Below are positions 23,932 to 35,368 of a DNA stretch of 64,000 bases, piece after piece. Both the position numbers and the translations under genes were made by a program. Position 1 is the stretch's first letter. Each line of letters opens with the position of its first letter. The stretch comes from Lycorma delicatula (taxonomy: Eukaryota > Arthropoda > Insecta > Hemiptera > Fulgoridae). Under the pieces are notes generated by a model that did not search any database, was not told where the DNA came from, and saw nothing but the letters and a program-made list of their open reading frames with translations. The stretch is from contig NC_134461.1 in NCBI RefSeq assembly GCF_047948215.1, forward strand, positions 85,432,245 through 85,496,244, in the 5' to 3' direction.

Positions 23932-24789
23932 CAGGGTTGTCAGATTTTCAAAAAAGCTTATCCGGATTTAATAAAAAAAAAATGTTTTATTGTACTATTT
24001 AATTAAATTTGTAAGTTTCTATAAAATTAAAAAAAATATATATCAAAAATCATAAAAAATACCATACAAATCTTTTTAATATTTTTCATTTCTGCTACAT
24101 TTTCAAAATATTTTATGCATCTTCAAATTACAGTTTTTTAAAAATTCGCGAAATTCCTTTCATGATATCTTAAAAATTTCTTTTACCATTAATTCAGCCT
24201 CCAAGTTATTCAGCAAGAAACGATTCCGTTCTTTCCGTTAAGCAGTATTCAGTAAACTAAAAATTCTTTCTGTTGTTGCATTTGAGTGCGGAATAAAAAA
24301 AAATGCAGGATGTTATTTTATATAAATTATTTGAATTTTCATTACTTTTTAAAAAATTTTACCCGTTATTTGTAAGTCAAGATATCGTTCTTCTCCATCT
24401 CTATAAATAAGATCTAGCTTTGTGTTTCTTTGAATAAAATGTGTTCGTCGATATAAATATCGAATTAATTTACGATATTTTTCTAGACTTTCAAATTCAG
24501 TGAGTTATATTTATTTAATGATCGTCACAAATTAATTGATTTATATGTTACTAAGTGTTACGTGCAAGGAAATCCAGAAACTTTGTAAATACGTCGCACA
24601 GTTTCGTAATTCTCGTACTTCCATTTTTACTAAGGATTCAAAAACTACAGTCGTATTTAATAACGTCTATTTAGTTCGATTTTAACATTTTCTTTACAAA
24701 TTGGGAATTATAGACTGCTTATCGGAACGCGGGAATACAAATACTAAATCGGGACATTCCCGCTGAAATCGGGACGCCTGGCAAACCTG
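23932..24789. mobile_element. hAT-type transposon deletion derivative
   Basis: Terminal inverted repeats CAGGGTTGTCAG at the left and the complement of CAGGTTTGCCAG at the right. They are flanked by similar 8-bp sequences, CCTAACAG (23924-23931) and CCTAGTAG (24790-24797), as expected for a hAT target-site duplication that has decayed. The minus strand near 24130-24290 keeps a trace of the hAT C-terminal dimerisation region: SNATTERIFSLLNTA, RKERNRFLLNNLEAEL, and KEFREFLKN. The 858-bp length and loss of the rest of the transposase make it non-autonomous. Confidence 0.75.
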
Positions 24790-24797
24790 CCTAGTAG

Positions 24798-26150
24798 AAA
24801 TAAAATTGCGATAAAGAAAATTTGTAATGTAAGAGCAGCTCTGAAAAGAGATAATTTGAAAAACATAACCTTAATAAATATAATTATATATATATTTAAT
24901 TTATCTTCGAATATTGACGATATTAAATTTAATTAAAAAAAGAAAACGCAGTTGCAGTTACATAAAAAAAAGTTAGTTTCGCTATAATAATTTAGTTTTA
25001 CAATAATCCAAAATGTGATCTGTATGAAGAACAGAGGCTGGTGGCCAAAGAATCAGTTTTGAAGTTTTAATCGTTTTGGCTGAATTTGAACCTTTTCTTT
25101 TTTGTGGGCAAGGCTCCAAAACCACACAAAATATGGGTAACAGTATCGAAGTGGGTTGTTAAGCAACTGATGTAGTTACTATTCAATAAATATGTGAAAA
25201 GGAGGAAGAAAAAAACCACAAATACACAAATATGTTTATTGGAACGATACACAGTATCTCGCAGTATTATAAAATAACATATAATAATAACATAATATGA
25301 AATAAAAAAAAAAGCACCGAAAGCAATATATTTTCAAAAATCATTACAGCAGTGGATCTTTTTTTTTTCTTAGCTAAAACCGGAAATCCGCCTTCTTATG
25401 CGCTTACTGCGACAGTTTTATTTACAAATACGCTACCTTTGCTAAAAAAGTTACCCATATAAATCAATTTAAAAAATTTTTACATATTCATACCAGTTTA
25501 TTTAAAATTAAATAAAAATTTTTGAGTCTGTATTAATGTGCTGATGATTATTTAATTAATACTAATTTAAAAAAAAGAAAAAAAAAGTTGATATTTAATT
25601 TAACATCTTTATTTAATATGTACAAAAAATATTTGTTCAAATAACTTCAATTATTATATTTTAAGTTGTTTACTTTTGTACAGATTTTATTTATTCAATA
25701 TCTTTACATATTTGCTTCATCATTATTATTTATATGCACAAAATTTATTATTTTTATGCATACATATTTGCTTTGATCCATCCATGAAAAAGTAGTTACA
25801 ATTTTATCTATGGAATTTCACACCTACTCATTTCTGATGTAATCTTTGTTTTTTATTATTAGGCTAAGAACCAATTTCAATAAAGTTTTTATGTATTTAA
25901 TATTTAGAAAATTAAAATCCTGATATTTCCATGCGTGTTCCATTAATCATCTCCTAAATTCGCATAACAAATTATTTTATTCCGGAAAAAATACATTAAT
26001 TTATTAGTTAACGTATTAAAGCTCTTCTCACCCTATATTTATTATGATCGTGACGTGTGTATGTAAAATATAAACACACTAATAAATTTACTTTCTTTAA
26101 CAGTATTGGACATCCAGTTTTTTTTTTAAATATAGTGAAGATGTCACTTG
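24798..26150. other. AT-rich sequence with a host-repeat remnant
   Basis: At 25375-25425 'gaaatccgccttcttatgcg...actgcgaca' matches 58190-58225, so part of the repeat continues beyond the hAT insertion. Otherwise nothing recognised. Confidence 0.35.
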
Positions 26151-26159
26151 TACTTCCGT

Positions 26160-27480
26160 TTTGATGAGCTGGATATTCTGACCTCCGTACGGGAAGACAA
26201 CTGCCTTGTGTCGATCTCTGTTGCGATACAACCCCCTTCGTTCCTAGTCTTATGGGCTTTACCGGAGGTAGTCTTTTAGACCCTCTAATTTTGATAACCT
26301 AATAGTCATCAGTTTGGCCTCTGTCAGGATACCACCTATGTAATTGCCTCGGCAGACATTTCAGTGTATTTACACAACCTCTTATCGCCTTCGTATGACC
26401 TCTTCCAACCACGACCACCTACCATAACTTACAACCCTCAACTCCTCAACTATCAAATTAATCGATTCGCAAAGGCGTGATCCCCGCGCCTTCCTGTAAC
26501 ACCAAAGGCTTTCACAAAAACTCTTCCTACATCTAATTTTAATTAAGCTATGCACTCAGATCATTACTTGATTGAATCTTTAAATACCAAAAATACTATC
26601 CTCATACCAACAAAAGAAGTGTTCATCGCAACAACGACAGTTTTATCCTAAAATTCAGTTTAATCAAAGTCCTCTTGATTTACATAAAAATCAAGAAATA
26701 AATTCACAAATTTAATAAACTTGTAATGAAAATATACCTTATTTCTTTCTGCTCTGGCCCGCTTTCGAGAGCGAGGTGATGCTTACATCCATCCTCCCAG
26801 ATCGCAGCTACATCAGAATTCTCCACAAATCCATTCTTATCCTAACAGCGAATATCTTAGCTAACCGGGGCTCGATATCAAAACGCCTACCTTGGCGAAG
26901 TAAGCATTCAAGCGGGCCCTTAGCCACCCGGGTTGCTATTCTATCTATACATCTATAACAGCACTAGTCCCCCTCAGCCATCCTCCGCAGGGCTAAGAAT
27001 ATAAGTCAGCAACTATGTTCCATTCCCTTTCGGTTTTCGAATTAACTTGTTGTAGATTAAAACCAGAATTGATCCTGTCAAGCTTTCTAGCTACTTTGGA
27101 ACGTTCAGCTTCGTATCCCGGGGAGACATATAAGTCATGGCAAACATCATCAATGGCCCTGCACTCCGGACACAATCCTGAATTAATCAAACCAAATCTG
27201 GCCAACCTATCTCGAAATCATCTTTTTCTTTCTGGACATCATGTCCAGAAAGAAACTATGTAATATGCCGATTTGGGGAATCTACCTAACTACCTGCGCA
27301 CTTCTCAATCAGGAAAAATTCCATGCGTGTAACGGCCACCGGGTGATTCAATCCACCTGATCTGCCATAAATGGAAACCTTAGTCGTCGCATTTCTTTTA
27401 TGCGCCCAGAGGTAACTTGGGGCCTACCTTCTTAAAATCATAACGTAATCGGCTCTCAGTAACAAGGACATCAATGGGAT
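26160..27480 (-). mobile_element. R1/Jockey-like LINE 3' portion
   Basis: Reading on the minus strand, 27480 to 26993 decodes with frameshifts into the C-terminal region of an R1-type LINE protein: ESRLRYDFKKVGPKLPLG, GGRYTHGIFPD, then ARFGLINSGLCPEC and a H-L...C type knuckle (DDVCHDLYVSPGYEAER). Downstream (26160-26600) lies a GC-richer 3' UTR with CCTCGGCAGACATTT and TTACCGGAGGT, blocks that recur at 63020-63430. Stops and frameshifts show it is dead. At 27232-27255 TTTCTGGACAT/ATGTCCAGAAA is a palindrome. Confidence 0.75.
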
Positions 27481-27699
27481 TAATTTAAATTCGATTTAAT
27501 GAAAAAAAAACAACGGAATATCACTTTACTCACATAACTCTTAATTTTTCTTAATAAGCCATGTTTAACAAGTATGGAATGATCATCGTACTTAATAATA
27601 CTACATTGATTGTAGGAGTCAATTATAATTTATATCAAGTCACCTAAAATCATTATGATTATAACATTTAAAAATAAAATCGCTTCTGTTAAATCAATC

Positions 27700-27812
27700 G
27701 CCGATCTCTGTGGTGAAGTGGTAGAATCTCGGCCTTTCATCCGGAGGTTCCGGGCTCGAATCCCGGTCAGGCATGGCGTTTTTCAAACGCTACAAAATGT
27801 TCGTTTCATATT
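27700..27812 (+). mobile_element. SINE family A, copy 3 (3'-diverged)
   Basis: Box A region TGGTGAAGTGGTAGAATC, the block CTTTCATCCGGAGG, box B GGCTCGAATCC, and GTCAGGCATGGCGTTTT. The 3' half is lost or too diverged to follow. Confidence 0.85.
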
Positions 27813-27859
27813 CTTATTAGCTTTAAAGCTTATATGGTGAATTAAGTATTAAAAAAAAA

Positions 27860-28560
27860 AAATCAATAGAACTATTTTCGCATTGTGCTGGCCCGGTGAA
27901 CCAATGTGGTAGTTCGATCTATAAAAAAGGGATTTATTGTGTTCTTTTCTGCCATTTTTAATAAATAATGTAAAAAATCTTTGGGTTAATAATTTAAAAT
28001 GGAATAATGAAGTTTACTTTTACAAAAATATTTTGAAATATAAAAATACTAATTATAAAAATGTTATAGGCTACCTAATGTGAGATGTAAATCATTAATA
28101 AACCGGTACAGTCATTTTTAAGAATAAAAAACATGGTATGCAGGACTTACTAGAAAAAGGGATGTGGCTTTTTATTACTTTTTCACCGAGTTAAGTGTCA
28201 GACTCATCATAATGCTGATGATATGCAGCCCTTGTAAATGCATATTTTTGTTCACCACTCTTATTGGTTGTGGTAATGAATATCATTACTTACAAGGAAT
28301 ACAACTTTAATGCTTCTTATACCTTAGATAGTTTATGCGCATCGTAATCATAATGAGGCATTCTATGCAAACCAACAAATGAATATATCCTTGTTTATGA
28401 GAAATTGTTACATTAGGGTAAAATCATTGTTTCCTGATTGTTCAGTACGGGATTTATTAAATAAATTAAAATTTACGACTAGATTAATCCGAGTAGGTAG
28501 TTTAAATTAAACCACAAAAAATTCTTTTGAAAAATAACTCAAATTGCTATTGAAAAAATC
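27860..28560. other. AT-rich sequence, nothing recognised
   Basis: No supported feature. Confidence 0.4.
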
Positions 28561-28561
28561 T

Positions 28562-29705
28562 GACAACGTAGTTGTCTTGCAACTATGAGTTGTTTCTGAT
28601 GTACGGCTTACACACACATGCACGCACAACTTAATTTAAAATATTTATCATTTTATTTAAATATAATATTTTTTCATTTATTTAATTCAATGATTCTAAT
28701 TAAAGCGCGCGCGCATGCCTTATTTAATTCGCGTGGATGTGGCGATACTTTTCTTTCTTTTCCTTGTTTAACCTCCGGGAATTACGTTCAGGTTTTACTT
28801 CAAAGGATGATATATATGAGTGTAAATGAAGTGTAGTCTTGTACAGTCTCAGTTCGACCATTCCTGAGATTTGCGGTTAATTGAAATCCAACCTCCAAAG
28901 AACACCGGTATATACTATATAGTATTTAAATCCGTATAAAAGTAACTGCCTTTTCTAGGAGTTGAACGTTGGAACTCTCGACTTCCAAAATCAGCTGATT
29001 TGGGAAGAAGCGTTCATCACTAGATCAACCCGGTGAGCTAGGGTGTGGTAGTACTAGTGGTGACGATCGGCACTAACTAAACTAATTTCACAACTAAGAT
29101 AGAACAAATTTCGCTTGTAAGGTTGGCAGACTGGTGTAGCCGCGAGGCTTAACGCACCAGATACCGAGTCAACCGGAAGATCAAGTTTGAGACCTAGCCA
29201 GTTACTATTTTACACTTTAAATATTATTCATTTATTTAATTCTACAGATCATATGTGACGCCACAACGTAGCAGACGACTGCAATAGCATTTTTCGGGGT
29301 TGGAGTGCGATTTATCAAAGATTTTTTTAAAAAATATTGTTAATTTCTTAACTGTTAACAAATGTGCCAAAAAAATATGATTTTAATTACACGAAATCTC
29401 GAGATACTGAGGGTGACCTTGCTCTGTAGATTCATATCCTTGACCTTTTAAGTTGAAAATTTAATGACATTAATGCCCCATATATATAAGTAATATGATC
29501 AAGTTTGTTCAAAATCGGTCGAATATTTCTGGAGATATAAGGTGATTTAGAGGCCACCTTCGAACACATACACGTACATACGAACATTAACATGTGGAAA
29601 ATTTCTTAGATTTTTGAGTTTTTTTGGGGTTTTTTAGGTGTCAAAACGTCAAGATTCGATGAAAACCGCATATGCCCAATTTGGACCAATTAAAATACCT
29701 TTAGA
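28562..29705 (+). mobile_element. Dispersed repeat family D, copy 2, split by a SINE
   Basis: Aligns with 4875-5705 from 'gttgtttctgatg' through GCACAACTTAATTTAAA, then, after the inserted SINE (28751-29041), AGACTGGTGTAGC, ACGCACCAGATACCGAGTCA and CTCGAGATACTGAGGG to the 'gcatatgcccaatttggacc' end. The SINE accounts for the extra ~290 bp. Confidence 0.7.
28751..29041 (-). mobile_element. SINE family B, copy 2 (nested in repeat D)
   Basis: Near full-length: head on the minus strand AGCTCACCGGGTTGATCTAG, box B-like AGTTCCAACGTTCAA, and a tail of CCGGAGGTTAAAC plus A-rich sequence. It is flanked by an imperfect duplication: GATGTGGCGATACT (28736-28749) and GGTGTGGTAGTACT (29042-29055). Repeat D copy 1 lacks this segment. 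Confidence 0.85.
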
Positions 29706-30515
29706 ACGTTGTTTGTTTGATGATGACCCTTAGCGGCAATGATTACCGACGATACATACAAAAATATGTCAACCACGACAGGAATGGTTTTAATAGTTAT
29801 AATGGGTGAACCATTGAAAAAGACAACTATAAATATAGATTTTTTTTATAGTATTCGGTAAAAACAAAGTTTTCTTTCTATTTCATTTAGTTACGATAGC
29901 GCGTTAAATGAGTGAATAGTATACATTTACTATTAAAATCTTCTACAAAAATATCGATAGTTTATGTCTGCATAACTGTTGATTCGACGCTACTTCAGTA
30001 TCAATCGGAATGATACTATGTTTTCAGTTAATACTAATAAACCCTTCGTACAGAATTTTTAAGAAACTGAATTAGCGTTGAACGAAAAATCTCTTGGTAA
30101 ACAATGGAATGTATGTATGATCCTTCGTCATTCAATTTTACTTGGCTTGTCGAACCACAGCGTTGAACAAATTCTTCGTAGCAATGTATACATTTTCTAT
30201 ATAAAATTCATTTAGGCATTAAATCATGGAATTTATCAATTTTAACGAAGGTATTCACAATATACTGATGAGTAAGATAAATAACATTTTTTATTATGAA
30301 AGTAAACAAAACTTTCGGTATCAGAAAATAAACAACTCTAATGAAATGCAACAAGATATATTGTACAGTCTAAAATCATTTATGGTGTGCAATAACAATT
30401 CTTAGAATAATCATCCATATTTGTTCGAGGAAAATGAGGAAACCGTCATTAAATCGATGTGATTAAAGATATTTTATTTCTTCATCGAGTAGATGAACTC
30501 TCACCAACCACGTAA
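29706..30515. other. AT-rich sequence, nothing recognised
   Basis: No supported feature. Confidence 0.4.
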
Positions 30516-30539
30516 ATTTAAAACAATATCTGTTCAGGT

Positions 30540-30772
30540 TCTGCCTTGCAACTGATAAACTGTGTGTCTGCGGGGAAGTCCAGTCGAATGTACATATGAT
30601 GTACGACTGCCCCGCTCTTGGGGAGGGGGGCAGAGCTCGGGCTACCCTGGAACTTAGAGGTCAAGGGGAAAATTGGCCACTCATAAGCGGCGAGTCAGTG
30701 TGGCGTGAACCGCACTGTCGGACCGTGTGGGAGTTCCTTGATGCAGTTGCATTGTTCAATCGGCATCAATAG
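30540..30772 (+). pseudogene. R1/Loa-like LINE polyprotein C-terminus
   Basis: An open plus-strand frame reads ATDKLCVCGEVQSNVHMMYD, then CP, and continues through RATLELRGQGENWPL and W-EFLDAVALFNRHQ to TAG at 30770-30772. The C-x-C-x7-H-x4-C pattern is the zinc-knuckle-like motif at the end of LINE reverse transcriptases. The ~75 residues are only the extreme C-terminus, upstream codons are interrupted, and no start exists. Sequence to about 30960 (possibly 31320) is likely its 3' UTR. Confidence 0.75.
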
Positions 30773-31334
30773 TTTGCTTAAGGTAGGACTCTAACCTAAT
30801 TGCTAGAAGAAGCTACCCTTGAGTAATGATCGACCATCGATCTATAATTTCAAGCAGTTATAAAGGATGGACAGGTCCTTGCTGGTATACAGCAACCAAG
30901 GCGCGGCAGCGAATTGTTGTCCTGATTAAATTAGTTGACGAAATAAATTTTTAATTTACGACTCATGTATTTTTTTATAAAAAGACGGATATAAATTTAT
31001 TTCATATATTTTATTTTAAGACGGGGTGCGCCTAACCATTTAGAAAATATATGACGTGTGAACGGCTAGACACCCAAGCAACCGGTGTAATAGACCGTTC
31101 CAGGATCCAGGTGTAGAATAGTTCCAGGATCTATTAGGAACTAGGTCGCACAAACTTTTCAAGGTAAAGTAGTTCTTCGAGCCACGGACATTCGGTCTCG
31201 TGTTTTAGGGCGATCGAATGGGGAGGTGGCGGGAGAAATCCCAGGAAATCCGACCTCTTCATCTAGAAAGAAAGCTGAAATCTATCCAAACACGTGGTTT
31301 TAATCAGAGGGACGACTGATGAATATCTCCTAGC
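30773..31334 (+). other. Probable LINE 3' UTR and unassigned GC-richer sequence
   Basis: GC content is higher than in the surroundings. At about 31108-31150 GTTCCAGGATCCAGG and GTTCCAGGATCTA form a short internal repeat. No coding feature. Confidence 0.35.
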
Positions 31335-31457
31335 CCTTTCATCCGGAGGTCCCGGGTTCGAATCTCGGACAGGCATGGCATTTTCACACAGCTACAAATC
31401 ATTCATTTCATTCTCTGAAGCAATATGTTACGGTGGTCCCGGAAGTTAAACGGAAAA
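31335..31457 (+). mobile_element. SINE family A, copy 4 (5'-truncated)
   Basis: Starts at CTTTCATCCGGAGG, box B GGTTCGAATCT, GGCATGGCATTTTCACAC, and the 3' end ACGGTGGTCCCGGAAG. The box A part is missing. Confidence 0.85.
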
Positions 31458-31954
31458 ATGTCACTTTATTTCAAGAAACTGTAATATCTTTTTGGCTAAG
31501 AGATTCCTGGATTTCATTGCTTGCTATTTTATCGTGTGGGGTCATTTAAAGAGTATAGTATTCAATGAAGAGTCAATGAAATTTAATATTCAAACAAAAA
31601 TTTCGTCTATAAAGTTAATAATGTAGTTACTGTAGATTTGTTAACGTTACATAATGGAATATATAAAAATTCGATTTGAGAATGTATGAATCAAAATGAT
31701 GGCTACTTTCAGGATATAGTGTTCAGATCTTAATAGTTTTAAAAAAACTATACATTTTTAGTTGAAGTACTTTTTTTAGTATAAAATTAATGTTTATATA
31801 TATTTAAAATGTCTATTTTACTAACCACCCATTAGTAAATAAAACAAAATTGAATCTTTATTAAGTATTAAAATTTTCGTTGTATCTTGTGAATAAAATT
31901 ATATTTATACGAATTTGAAAAAAAAAGAAAATTATAGATACTAGTAAACTACAT

Positions 31955-32020
31955 TAAATGAATGCACTTCCTACGGCTAGTTTCAGGCTAGATAACTGCA
32001 TCATCAGAAATGTTATGGTT
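31955..32020 (-). repeat. Single hammerhead-like motif
   Basis: Minus-strand CTGATGATGCAG...CTAGCCTGAAACTAGCCG has the CTGANGA and GAAA boxes separated by a short imperfect stem, as at the fold-back elements at 21.1, 47.2 and 62.1 kb. It may be a Penelope-like end. The flanks do not form a clear stem I or III by eye. Confidence 0.35.
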
Positions 32021-32177
32021 TTCTTTTATAATAATAATAAATTTAGTAGCAGTGGTAATAAAAGTATAATGTAAAAGATCGTCTGTAATGAGAACTTTTT
32101 CATAAACAAATTTTTTGTTTGTTAATTTCTAACATTCTTCTTGTTTATTATTTCTCTTCTAATAAATAAATAAATAA

Positions 32178-32182
<5 letters not shown>

Positions 32183-32222
<40 letters not shown>
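32183..32222 (+). repeat. (AAT)n microsatellite
   Basis: About 13 uninterrupted AAT units. Confidence 0.95.
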
Positions 32223-32223
<1 letters not shown>

Positions 32224-32229
32224 GCTCAG

Positions 32230-33370
32230 TTTATTATTTGGTAAGGATTAAATATTATATTGTATACAAATTCCTGAAAAGTTCAGCAGTATTATTACCA
32301 AATTTTAAAACATTAAACAATAAATATTATCGTCCACCGGGTTATGGGAGCGTGATTATGCTATTACGATTTAGTTGGCAGTTGAATTAAAATTGATTTC
32401 TAAGTTTTGCCGACTGAGGACCACATGAAGCAACATTTTGAATTAATATTTTTTCTGCGATTTCTTTACTTTTTTTTTAACATCCCAGACCACCGTTAGG
32501 TATTACTTCAGAGGATGAGATGAATGACAATTTTTGTAGCGTGTGAAAATGCCATGCCTGACCGGGATTCGAATCCTACATCTCCGGATGAAAGGCCGAC
32601 ACGCTACCACTCGCGCCACGGAGGCTGGAGCGATTTCTTTACTGATCTTCAAATAGTTCTTAATTTTTTCGTTTTGTTTTTGCCTATCTCTGCTGACCAG
32701 ACGTTCTTGTTTTTTTTCTTCTTCTCTTAGAAACTTTTGAAATCTTGTAACAGTTTTCGGATACTTTGTTCCCATCTTGTACTATTTTTTTCTGATATTT
32801 TCATTTCTTTTAAATGTTTTTGAACCATTGAAGTCCATTGATTTCTGTTCTTTTTGTTATAAGTGTGGTTGAACATTAGTTTTGTGAGTCTTTTATTATC
32901 ATTCATTCTCATATGGGGGCCGAATAATTTGACTATTCTTTCACTGGTGGAATCTGACATTTTCGCAATTTCATTATGTTTCTAAAAATTTTAATTTTGT
33001 ATTCGTTTTTCACTTACACTTATTGATTTCTTTAAAAAGTTTTTCTTTCTTTTTTTCTATTTTATTTATTTCACTTTATTTCGAATTGAAAATTTTTCTG
33101 ATATGTACATCGCTTCTGGTTGATTACCGTATTGTGTAGCCTGATGTTAGTTTTTATTGTGATATTTATTTTGTTGTAAATGTCTTTTATTAGTCGATAG
33201 ATAAATTCAATTTTTCTCGTTCTTGTTTGATCGGCTTCTTTATTTAAATCGTTAATTTGGATTGTTTATTCCAGATATTTAAATCTATTGACTTTTTTGA
33301 GTTTTCCACATTTCGTATTTATGGACTTGGGGAATGTTTAATGTCGGAATAAAAATTATTAAATGTATTA
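32230..33370 (-). mobile_element. Decayed LINE RT fragment interrupted by a SINE
   Basis: Minus strand, with frameshifts: NRFKYLE, NKEADQTRTRKIEFIYRL, KDIYNKIN, then KLRKCQI, 'MRMNDNKRLTKLMFNHTYN', 'WTSMVQKHLKEMKISEK' and REEEKKQERLVSRDRQKQNE. This is the same LINE family and block order as 600-1430. The SINE at 32471-32629 splits the C-terminal part. Confidence 0.7.
32471..32629 (-). mobile_element. SINE family A, copy 5, with perfect target-site duplication
   Basis: Near full-length on the minus strand: head GCCTCCGTGGCGCGAGTGGT, box B GATTCGAATCC, a 3' end ending TCTGGGATG and a poly-A tail. It is flanked by the identical 14-mer GCGATTTCTTTACT at 32457-32470 and 32630-32643, which lies within the LINE remnant. 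Confidence 0.95.
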
Positions 33371-33376
33371 TTTTTT

Positions 33377-34520
33377 ACCGACTTTTCGAAGAAAAGTTCG
33401 GTAATACTTTCGATCACAAGGTGTTTTTGAGCAGTGAATATGAATTTTCTTTACGTTTTGAGGTAGTACGAAAATACCATTCACTTATAATGTAATTTCG
33501 TTATATTCGTATATACATATAAATAGGCGTATTTATAAATTTGCGGCTTAAAAATCTCCAAGACTACTAGATCAATTTTATTGAAATTTAGATATGCTGA
33601 GTAGTGTATCTGAATTTATGCCTATGAAACTTTGATGAAGATTGATTGAGTCGTTCCTGAGTTGCGCTCAATTTAAGGTCGACAACAGACAAAAAAAACC
33701 TAACTTTAAGGTATTTTTTCAATCGAATTGTAGGATTGGGGATGAAAATGAATTTTCTTTACATTTTGAGGTATTAGGAGTATGTAAATACCATTCGAAT
33801 TCAAAATTTTGAGGCTCAATAATCTCCAAAATACTATTCATGTATAAATTACTTTGGCTTAAAAATCTCCAAAACTATTCGATAAATTTCATTGAAATCT
33901 AGATATGCTGTAGTAATTTATCTGAAGTTGTGCATGTGAAAAAAACTGGTTGAGTCTTTCTTCAATTACGCTCCATTTAACGTCGAAAATCGTTTTGAGG
34001 TTATGTTGACTGTGTAGTGGTGTATTTTTCAGCCGTCTATGCAATGGCTAGTGAGTTGAAACTTGATGCTTTTGTGTAGGCTCTTCTGGTTAATCGAAAA
34101 TATGTAGTGCGTTGTACTCTACAATTCGATAATATATAAAGTCGACAACAGATAACATAAATTGAAGTCATTTTGTCGGTATAAGCCAACCATCAATACA
34201 ACCTCAATTAAAGGTTATGTTGACTTTATGTTGGTGTATTTTTCATACGCGCTTATAATATGCAGTTACTGTGGTGAACGAGTTCAAATTTGATGTTTGT
34301 GTCTGGGGTCTACTCGTTACTTTTAATTATTTCATCAAACTACGGTTATATGAATTTAAATTTCTTATAAACGGAAAATATAATTTAATGTTAAATTTAA
34401 AAAAAAGATTAAGCTTATTTTAGTTTTCTTTTTAATTTAGGGTTTTGTATATCTTGCGCAAAATTTATACAAAATAAAATCAGAAAAATTCGGTATTCTT
34501 GCACGGAACTGCGCAAAAAA
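33377..34520 (+). mobile_element. Dispersed repeat family E, copy 1
   Basis: Begins ACCGACTTTTCGAAGAAAAG and ends near GGAACTGCGCAA. It shares with 59392-60460 the blocks 'attgattgagtcgttcctga', CGCTCAATTTAAG, a duplicated 'gaggttatgttga...' section and 'tctactcgttactttt-aatt'. This copy lacks the MITE inserted in the 59-kb copy. Confidence 0.65.
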
Positions 34521-35124
34521 ATTAAAAAGAAAATTTAATGAAAATCTTTTTTATGATATACTAATCACGAAACCGCTAGTTTAATGATAATAGTTTTAAT
34601 AAAAAGAATCGCCACTTAATAATAGAAATTTTTGTTTATATTTTCAGTAAAAAATATCATAACGTTTATCATTGTTTACCGAGAACAATATGAAAATGAT
34701 AAATAAAAGAAAATAAATTATCAATGACAATTTAATAATCATAACAGTTTTCATCAAACAAATTATTGTTTTGTGACTAACAAGGTCTTGTTCGAGTGAC
34801 ATACAGGCTACATACATTTACACGCATTGTTTTAGTGTGATTATGTAGAGGTTAGTTAGTGTTAATGTTAAATCCTTATATGGTCTAAATATTAGCTATA
34901 TAGTGCCTGTATGACTGTTTCCCTTTTATTACGAATACGGTTACAGATACTGTACACATTTACGGTACAATAACTTAGTTACAGACTGTTGCCATTCATG
35001 ATTAATGATTTTTTTTTATCTTTTCATAACCCTATAGTATTCGGTGGGGTTAAGGTGTAATTTTTAGTTTAATTTACCGATACTTTTATAATAATAATAA
35101 TAATAATAAAAAACATTTTAAAAG
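34521..35124. other. Upstream region of the 35125 exon
   Basis: AT-rich. A polypyrimidine tract with CATAACCCTATAG ending at 35036 could be a 3' splice site for a 5' UTR segment leading to the ATG at 35125, and an ATA repeat lies at 35090-35109. No TATA-box promoter could be singled out. Confidence 0.3.
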
Positions 35125-35368
35125 ATGTTAAATTTACAAGTAGATACATGTGACAATAGTAACAATAATAATAACAATTATAATGATTCCATTATTGAAC
35201 ACATTGATTTATCATCATCTTCTTCTTCTTCGAATTTACCGACAGTCGCTGTAGCAGTGGTTCCACCTTCATCGCAACAAATTCAGGAACAAAATGAAGA
35301 TGAGAATAATAACAATACAAAAAATTTTACAATTAAAGAAAATAATTTTCTTAACGTCGCAAGACCTT
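35125..35368 (+). CDS. First coding exon of an unrecognised Asn/Ser-rich protein
   Basis: The ATG at 35125 opens 81 codons plus one base, ending exactly at a consensus donor CCTT|GTAAGTAA (GT at 35369). The peptide starts MLNLQVDTCDNSNNNNNNYN, continues through IIEHIDL, a seven-Ser run, VAVAVVPPSSQQIQEQNEDE, a four-Asn run, and NFTIKENNFLNVARP. Homopolymeric Asn and Ser runs in an N-terminal, otherwise non-repetitive segment with varied codons are common in insect transcription and signalling regulators, but no domain is present, so function cannot be assigned. Upstream and downstream are repeats (33377-34520, 35941-36072). The CpG-rich island at 16.6-17.1 kb may be its promoter. No following exon was found, so the next intron would exceed the visible sequence or contain small exons that I missed. 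Confidence 0.6.

Noticed and set aside
32183..32222. CRISPR-like or other regular repeat array
   Set aside because: Simple trinucleotide microsatellite without spacers. No CRISPR array is expected or seen in this genome type.
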